Assembly: GCA_006503535.1 (NCBI GenBank)
Contig: QYRS01000002.1
Span: 806,001-870,000, forward strand
Direction of reading: 5' to 3'
Source: Arthrinium phaeospermum
Taxonomy: Eukaryota; Ascomycota; Sordariomycetes; Amphisphaeriales; Apiosporaceae
DNA: 64,000 nt
Shown: positions 57,738-64,000 of the stretch, in pieces
Position numbering within the stretch: position 1 is the stretch's first letter
Layout: the number at the start of each line of letters is the position of its first letter
Program-made: the position numbers and the translations under genes
Notes under the pieces: generated by a model
Database searches by the model: none
Told to the model about the DNA's origin: nothing
Seen by the model: only the letters and a program-made list of their open reading frames with translations

Positions 57738-59482
57738 ATGCCGCTCTCCGGGGTCGAGGTTGCGAAACACAACGACAAGAACTCTTGCTGGGTTGTGGTT
57801 CATGTATGAGTATTTGGCATGCCGACTTTGATCAGCATTGGTGCTGACAGTAGCTCCAGGGCAAAGTCTACGATGTAACCGAATTCCTACCAGGTCCGTT
57901 TTCCGTAAACCTATACGCGCCGCCAATCCCCTTCCATTCTAACCCTCTTCCCAGAACACCCGGGCGGGCCGAAGATTATTCTGAAATATGCCGTGAGTCA
58001 AAATACACACAGACGTCGAGCCGCGGCCACTACTCGGGAGCTGACAGCTTGGCGCGCAGGGCAAAGATGCGACCGAAGAGTTTGAACCCATCCACCCACC
58101 CGACACGCTCGACAAGTACCTCGACAAGTCCAAGCACCTTGGTCCCGTTGACATGAGCACGGTCGCTACCGTCGAGAAAGAGTTTGACCCCGAAGAGGAA
58201 GCGCGGCTGCAACGCATTGCCGACAAGCCCGCCATTGCGCAATGCTACAATTTGTTGGATTTCGAAGCGGTGGCCAAGAGAACCATGAAGAAGGGCGCAT
58301 GGGGATATTACTCCAGTGCTGCTGACGACGAAATTGTGAGTGATGGAGGAGATGACCAGGTCGTATTTCCTTCCTCCCACAACGGTGCACTAATTCGGTG
58401 TTCAGACGTTGCGCGAAAACCATGAGGCTTTCCATCGGATATGGTTTAGGCCTAGAGTCCTGGTCGATGTTGAGAACGTCGACATCTCCACCACGATGCT
58501 CGGGACGAAGGTTGACATACCTTTTTACGTGACGGCGACAGCACTGGGCAAGCTCGGACATCCCGAAGGCGAGGTGGTGTTGACCCGCGCGGCGAGGAAG
58601 CACAATGTGGTGCAGATGATCCCTACGCTCGCGTCTTGTTCTTTCGACGAGATTATGGATGCCGCCGAAGGAGACCAGATCCAATGGATGCAACTCTACG
58701 TCAACTCGGATCGCGCCATTACCGAGCGCATCGTCAAACACGCAGAAAAGCGAGGCTGCAAGGGTCTTTTCATCACTGTCGACGCACCGCAGCTTGGCCG
58801 AAGAGAGAAGGACATGCGGTCAAAGTTCACCGACCAAGGGTCCAATGTACAGTCTGGCCAGGAGACGGACAACTCGCAGGGTGCGGCTCGCGCGATTTCT
58901 TCCTTTATCGACCCCTCCCTGTCATGGAAGGACATCCCGTGGTTCAAGAGCATCACCAAGATGCCCATCATCCTCAAGGGAGTGCAGCGGGTCGAGGACG
59001 TGCTCAAGGCAGTAACAATGGGAGTTGATGGTGTGGTTCTGTCCAACCACGGTGGCCGCCAACTAGACTTTGCGCGCTCTGGTATCGAGGTTCTGGCCGA
59101 GACGATGCCCGTGCTCCGCCAGCTCGGTCTCGAGAACAAGATCGAAGTCTACATTGACGGTGGTGTCCGCCGCGCGACGGATATCATCAAGGCGCTCTGC
59201 CTCGGAGCTAAGGGAGTTGGTATCGGCAGGCCTTTCCTCTACGCCATGAGTGCCTATGGCCTGGAGGGTGTGGACCGGGCCATGCAGCTTCTGAAGGAGG
59301 AGATGGAGATGAACATGCGCTTGATCGGATGCTCCAGCATCGACCAGCTGGACCCTTCGCTGATCGATATAACGAATATCGGTAGCCATGTTACGAGCGT
59401 GCCCAGGGACAACTTGGGCCACCGCGTTTACGACCAGCTGGCTTCGCCCGAGTGGAAGAAACCGAAATCTTCCAAGTTGTAA
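57738..59482 (+). CDS. CYB2: L-lactate dehydrogenase (cytochrome b2) / FMN-dependent hydroxyacid oxidase
   Basis: A flavocytochrome b2: an N-terminal cytochrome b5 domain fused to an FMN alpha-hydroxyacid dehydrogenase. Exons 57738-57803, 57860-57893, 57955-57992, 58060-58335 and 58406-59482 encode 496 residues. Heme ligands are in EFLPEHPGGPK and EPIHPPDTLDKYL. FMN-domain residues can be matched to yeast Cyb2: GYYSSAADDE, QWMQLYVNSDR, TVDAPQLGRREKDMR, the Lys of LKGVQ, and SNHGGRQLD with the catalytic His/Arg. It lacks the mitochondrial presequence of yeast Cyb2: heme-domain residues begin at about residue 6. It may be a cytosolic paralogue or use an unrecognised upstream exon. Substrate is L-lactate or a related 2-hydroxyacid; sequence alone does not decide. 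Confidence 0.92.
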
Positions 59483-60360
59483 CACTTCAGGGGGGACGGC
59501 ATATTTACAAACGAAACTAGATTTGTAACGAGATATATAACGTACATATTCATCTACATAATATACAAGGCTGTATATGAAACATATGTACCTAGGGAAT
59601 CCAAAGAAAGTCGAGAGCATGCAATTTCCCCCTTTCCCTTGAGCAACTCGAAAATCACATTATGTGTGCTAGTCATATGATGAGCCTGGGCGAGCTGCGA
59701 ATAATATGTACAGCCAAGCTGAATCACTTTTACTCACCGCTTTTGATGATGCAATTGCTTCGAGACTCGGTTACCCCCAAAACGGTTATCTCGAGTTGGC
59801 ACTACATGATTGGTTCAAGAGCCTGTCGACTTTCCTTTCTCGGGGGTGGATCATCTACAAGGAGGAGGCTTGGAGGCGACGAGCGCTAACGCGGGCTAAC
59901 ATCAGTGGGTGGCATATCGGACACATTTGCTGGGTACAGTACCTATCAACATATTGCGCTTGTCGTCGGCCATCCAGAATGTCATGTCATCCTGACTTGG
60001 TACTTATGGCAGGGAAAAGAAGATAGATATCAAGAAGACGGCATAACCCAAAGAAGCCAAGGCTGTAAATAGATCATACCACTTTCTGTAGGAACCCGGG
60101 AGACGTTGCAGTTCATTTCATTGCCAACGCCAGTCAGGGCGCGCCGCGGCGCAACTGGCGTGATGCATGAATCCGTTTGGGCGCATGGCCCAACGAGAGC
60201 GAACAGGTTGCCCTGCGCCCCGTTGCTTCATTGCATGCAGGCTTGCATTATCTGATTAGGGCGCCTGGGCTACTGCGCTAGCGGGGAAGCTACAGTGGGC
60301 AAGTGGGAGGTTTTAGCCCGCCGGGTCCCTGTTACTTATCGGGCGATACAATACGGACCA
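59483..60360. other. CYB2 3' flank and GC-rich margin of the AT block
   Basis: No gene recognised; a 106-codon frame at 59706-60026 has no motif. From about 60130 to 60350 the sequence becomes GC-rich (CGCGCCGCGGCGC), immediately before the abrupt fall to almost pure A/T at 60370. Confidence 0.55.
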
Positions 60361-63300
60361 CCTACAAAGGTTATTTATACTACCCTTAAAATTTTTACGT
60401 TATTATATATACGCTTTTAATAATATTATATATATTTATATGTTATTAAAATAATGTATATTATTTATATAAAATTAATATATAATATATTTTTATTAAT
60501 TTATTTTTTAAAATAATTAAATAAATTTAAAAATATAAAATATTTAAATATAAATAATATTTAAATTAAATTTAAATAAAAAATAAAGAAAAAAGCTTAT
60601 TTTTCACGAAAAAAATTCTTTTAATAAAAAATTATTATAATTTTTAGAAATAATTAATTATAATTAATATAATATTTAAATAATAAATAAATTTATTTTA
60701 TATTTTTAAATAAAAAATAAAATTTTATTTATTATATATATTAAAGATATAATTTATTAAAAAACATTTATAATATTTAAATTAAATTTAAATTATACGT
60801 TTATTTTATAATAAGTTATAATTAATTTAAAATAACGATTTTATTAATAAAATAAGAAATTATAATAATATTAATATAATATATAAATTTTATATAAAAT
60901 AAATATATTTATAATAACGGATATTTTTAATATTTATAAATATTTTTTTAATTAATTAAATTATATAAGAATTAATATATATAAAGTTTATATAAAATAT
61001 ATAAAAAATATATTACGTTTATTAAATATTTTATTTTTATTAAAAAAGGTAAATATTTTACGTTTTTATAAATAATTAATAAATAAAATTTATATATAAT
61101 TTATATATTATAATATATTTTTAAAGATTAATAAAATAATAATAATTTTATTAAAAAAAAGAAATATTAATAAAATATAAATAAAATATAAATATAATAG
61201 AAATAAAATATAATTTTATTTTATTTAATTATTAATAATTCGCGAATTATTAAAATTATCGATAAAAATATAATAATAATTTTAATTATATATTAAGGGT
61301 TAAATCGAAACTTTTAATATAATTATAATATATATATATAAATTTTATATATATTATATTTAATAAATCGATAAATAAAGTTATTAATAAAAAATATAAT
61401 AATATTTATATATATTATTCGAATTTAATATATTTATAATAACGTTATTAAATAATAAATTTTTATTATTAAAATAATAAAATTAATATTAAATATATAA
61501 TTAAAAAAATTAATATTTATAATATATATTAATATAATACGGTATATAAATATTATATAAACTTTATATATATAAAAAGAAATAAAAAAAAGTTAATTAA
61601 TATTATAAAATTAAATTAAATTATAACGATTTAGAAATTTTAATCGAATAAAATTCGAAGTTTATATAAATAATATATATATTTTTTATAAAAAAAGAAT
61701 TATTTATATAGCGATAATAATTCGATTAAATTAATATAATATTAAAAATAAAAAGTTAATATCGATATTAATATTAATATTAATATTAAATAATTTAAAC
61801 GTTATTTAAATATTATATAAATATTATATTTATTATATTCGTTTATAATTAAATAAAAAACGTTTTAAATAAATAAATAATTATTATTTATTAAATATAA
61901 TAAATATATTATTAACGATATATTTAATTATTTATATAATTAAATATATAAAATTCGAATATTATATATATATAAATAAATAAAATAAAAAAAGTATTTA
62001 TATATAAAAAATAAGAATTAAAATAAATTTAAAAACTAAAATCGATATAATTATATAATATTAATAATATATATATATATTTAAATTTAATATATATTTA
62101 TACGATATTTTTATATTCGTTAATAAATTTTATAAAGGCGGCGTTATAAAAATTATTAAAAATATAAATAAATTATATATAAATTATATATAAATAAAGT
62201 ATATATTTAAATTTATTTTTAAAAATAATATAATATTATTTATAAAATATAATAAAACGGTAAAAATATTATTAAAATATTAATAAAATATAAATATTAT
62301 TTAAATATTATATAAAATATATATATAATTTAATAGCGGCGGTTTTAAATTAAAAAACGTTATTATAATTATTAAAATAAACAATTTATTTAAAATTAAT
62401 ATATATTATATTTATATATAAAAAAAAGTTATTTATTATTATATAAAACAATATATTAATTAATTTTAATATATTAATATAAAATTTAAATATTATTTAA
62501 ATAAAAATAATATATATAAAATTTAAATTTTAAAAAATTTAACTATAACGAATTAAAAAATCGAGGGTAAATTTAATTATATAATTATAATTTAATATTA
62601 ATATATATTATATAAATTTTATATAAATTTTATATAAAAATTATTTATATATATTAAAATAAAAAATAATAACGTTAATAAAAATAATATTTATAAAAGT
62701 TAATATATATAATATTTATATTTTATATAAAAAAATATATATTAATTATAAAAATAAAAAAAGGGTTTATTTAAAATAAATTAATATAAAGCGTTAATTA
62801 ATAAATATAAATAAAATTCGAATAAAGTTTATATAATATATATAAAATATATATTAAAAATAAAATTATTATAAATAATATTTTAAATTAAAAAGCCGGA
62901 AATAATAGGGATAGTAATAAATATTAATATAATAATTAATTTAAATATAAAATTAATATAAATAATATAAATTTTAAAAAAAAATTAATTATTTTATAAA
63001 TAATTAATATTAATATTTAATTTAAATAAATATAATTAATATTTATATAATAAAATAATTTATATTAAATATTTTTTATATAAAAAAAAACGTAATATAA
63101 TTATTATAATATTATATAAATAATATATAATAATATTTAAATAAAGTATATATATTATATAAATAAAGGGTCGATTTATAAAATATTTATTTTTATTAAA
63201 AATAAAAAAGAAATTATAAAATAATATATATAAAATTTAATATTATAATTATTTTATATATATTTATATTAATTTAAATCGAATATAATATAAATAATAT

Positions 63301-64000
63301 ATATATAATATATAAATTAATTAATTATAAATTTATTTAATTATTACGGATTTTATTAAAAATAAAATATAATATAATAATATTTATATAATATTTATTT
63401 TTTTAAAATATAATAATTCTTTCTTTTTTTTATTTAATTATTCGATTTCTTTTTTTCCGTTTTTTTTTATTATTATTTCTTTTAATTTTATAATTTTTTA
63501 TTATTTTATTTAAAATTTATATATTATATTTATATTATTTAAATTAAAATATTTTATTTTTATTTTTTATTTTATTATTTTTAATAAATATATAATTTAT
63601 AAATCGTATATATAAAATTTAATTTTAATTTAAACGTAATTTATTTTATAAAAAACGTTAATTTATTATTTATATTAAAAAGAAAATTTATATAAAACTT
63701 ATTATTTTTTATATAATAAATTAAATTAAATAAATATATAAATTAATTAATTATATAATAATTAATTAATAATAAATTAATAATAATATATTTATTAAAA
63801 AATTATTTATTAATTTCGGTTCGTTTATTTTCTATTTATTAATAACGGCTTTTTTTTTTAATTAATTAAATTAATTTATAATTTTATTATATCGGCTTTT
63901 ATTAAGCTTATTTAAAAACTTCGTAATTTTCAAAGTTTTATTTCTATTTTATATATATAAATACGTTTTTTATCGTTTAATAATTTCGATAATAATTTTT
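60361..64000. repeat. Extremely AT-rich, ORF-free block, probably RIP-degraded
   Basis: From about 60370 to the window end nearly all bases are A or T, with stops in every frame. CpA/TpG dinucleotides are almost absent by eye; remaining C sits mainly in CpG, and remaining G mainly in CpG or after A. Loss of CpA with gain of TpA is the signature of repeat-induced point mutation, so the block is probably old transposon sequence in an AT isochore (centromeric, pericentromeric or subtelomeric). No family is recognisable. The + strand is A-rich to about 63410, then T-rich. Confidence 0.75.

Noticed and set aside
57194..57847. 217-codon frame through the CYB2 start
   Set aside because: It covers the promoter and first exon in another frame and shows no motif; the spliced cytochrome b5 domain explains the exon.
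60361..64000. Mitochondrial DNA insertion as the source of the AT block
   Set aside because: Mitochondrial DNA would retain CpA/TpG and gene remnants; here those dinucleotides are nearly absent, which fits RIP better.
1..64000. Secondary-metabolite, CRISPR, prophage or intact transposon system
   Set aside because: No PKS/NRPS/terpene enzymes, no spaced repeats, no integrase/transposase frames; genes are housekeeping with introns.

Overview
The window reads as nuclear DNA of a filamentous ascomycete (Pezizomycotina, most like a Sordariomycete). Genes are split by short introns of about 50-140 nt with GTAAGT/GTATGT-type donors, CTAAC-like branch points and CAG/TAG acceptors. They lie on both strands without operons, and the recognisable proteins are typical fungal families. 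The last 3.6 kb is an extremely AT-rich, ORF-free block that looks like sequence degraded by repeat-induced point mutation (RIP).

Layout. 0-9.3 kb: 5' exon of a MATE transporter cut by the window edge (-), a four-exon DUF202 membrane protein (+), a multi-exon fungal type-II membrane glycosyltransferase (-), the ribosomal-protein import chaperone SYO1 (+) and a RidA/YjgF protein (+). 10.9-17.8 kb: the SCF scaffold cullin CUL1 (+), an SRF1-type membrane protein (-) and a mitochondrial K+/H+ exchange-related protein (MRX19-like, +). 17.8-31.1 kb is gene-poor and holds one conserved fungal protein of unknown function (22.2-23.6 kb, -). 31.1-38.8 kb: PP4 regulatory subunit 3 (PSY2), a medium-chain dehydrogenase (-) and a YeeE/YedE sulfur-compound transporter (+). 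39.5-42.6 kb: an AreB/ASD4-type GATA factor (-) with upstream exons and a long repetitive tail. 44-50 kb: KRR1 (+), ENP1/bystin (-) and HGH1 (+), a compact translation/ribosome-assembly group. 52.4-59.5 kb: a PHO84-type phosphate symporter (+), a DUF427 protein (-), an IFI6/27-like membrane protein (-) and flavocytochrome b2 (+). 60.4-64 kb: AT-rich block.

The genes are mostly housekeeping: 40S assembly (KRR1, ENP1), 60S 5S-RNP import (SYO1), eEF2 folding (HGH1), protein turnover (CUL1), phosphatase control (PSY2), nitrogen regulation (AreB), and phosphate, sulfur and lactate metabolism. I see no secondary-metabolite cluster, CRISPR array or intact transposon. The points most worth a second look are: two conserved genes whose frames break in G/C runs (4.79 and 17.04 kb), either assembly errors or real lesions; the AreB gene, with reconstructable upstream exons, a GATA-site cluster before an internal start and a pentapeptide-repeat tail; the residual-dinucleotide pattern and strand switch in the AT block; and two long gene-poor stretches. 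All exon models were read by eye from splice signals and family resemblance, without alignments.
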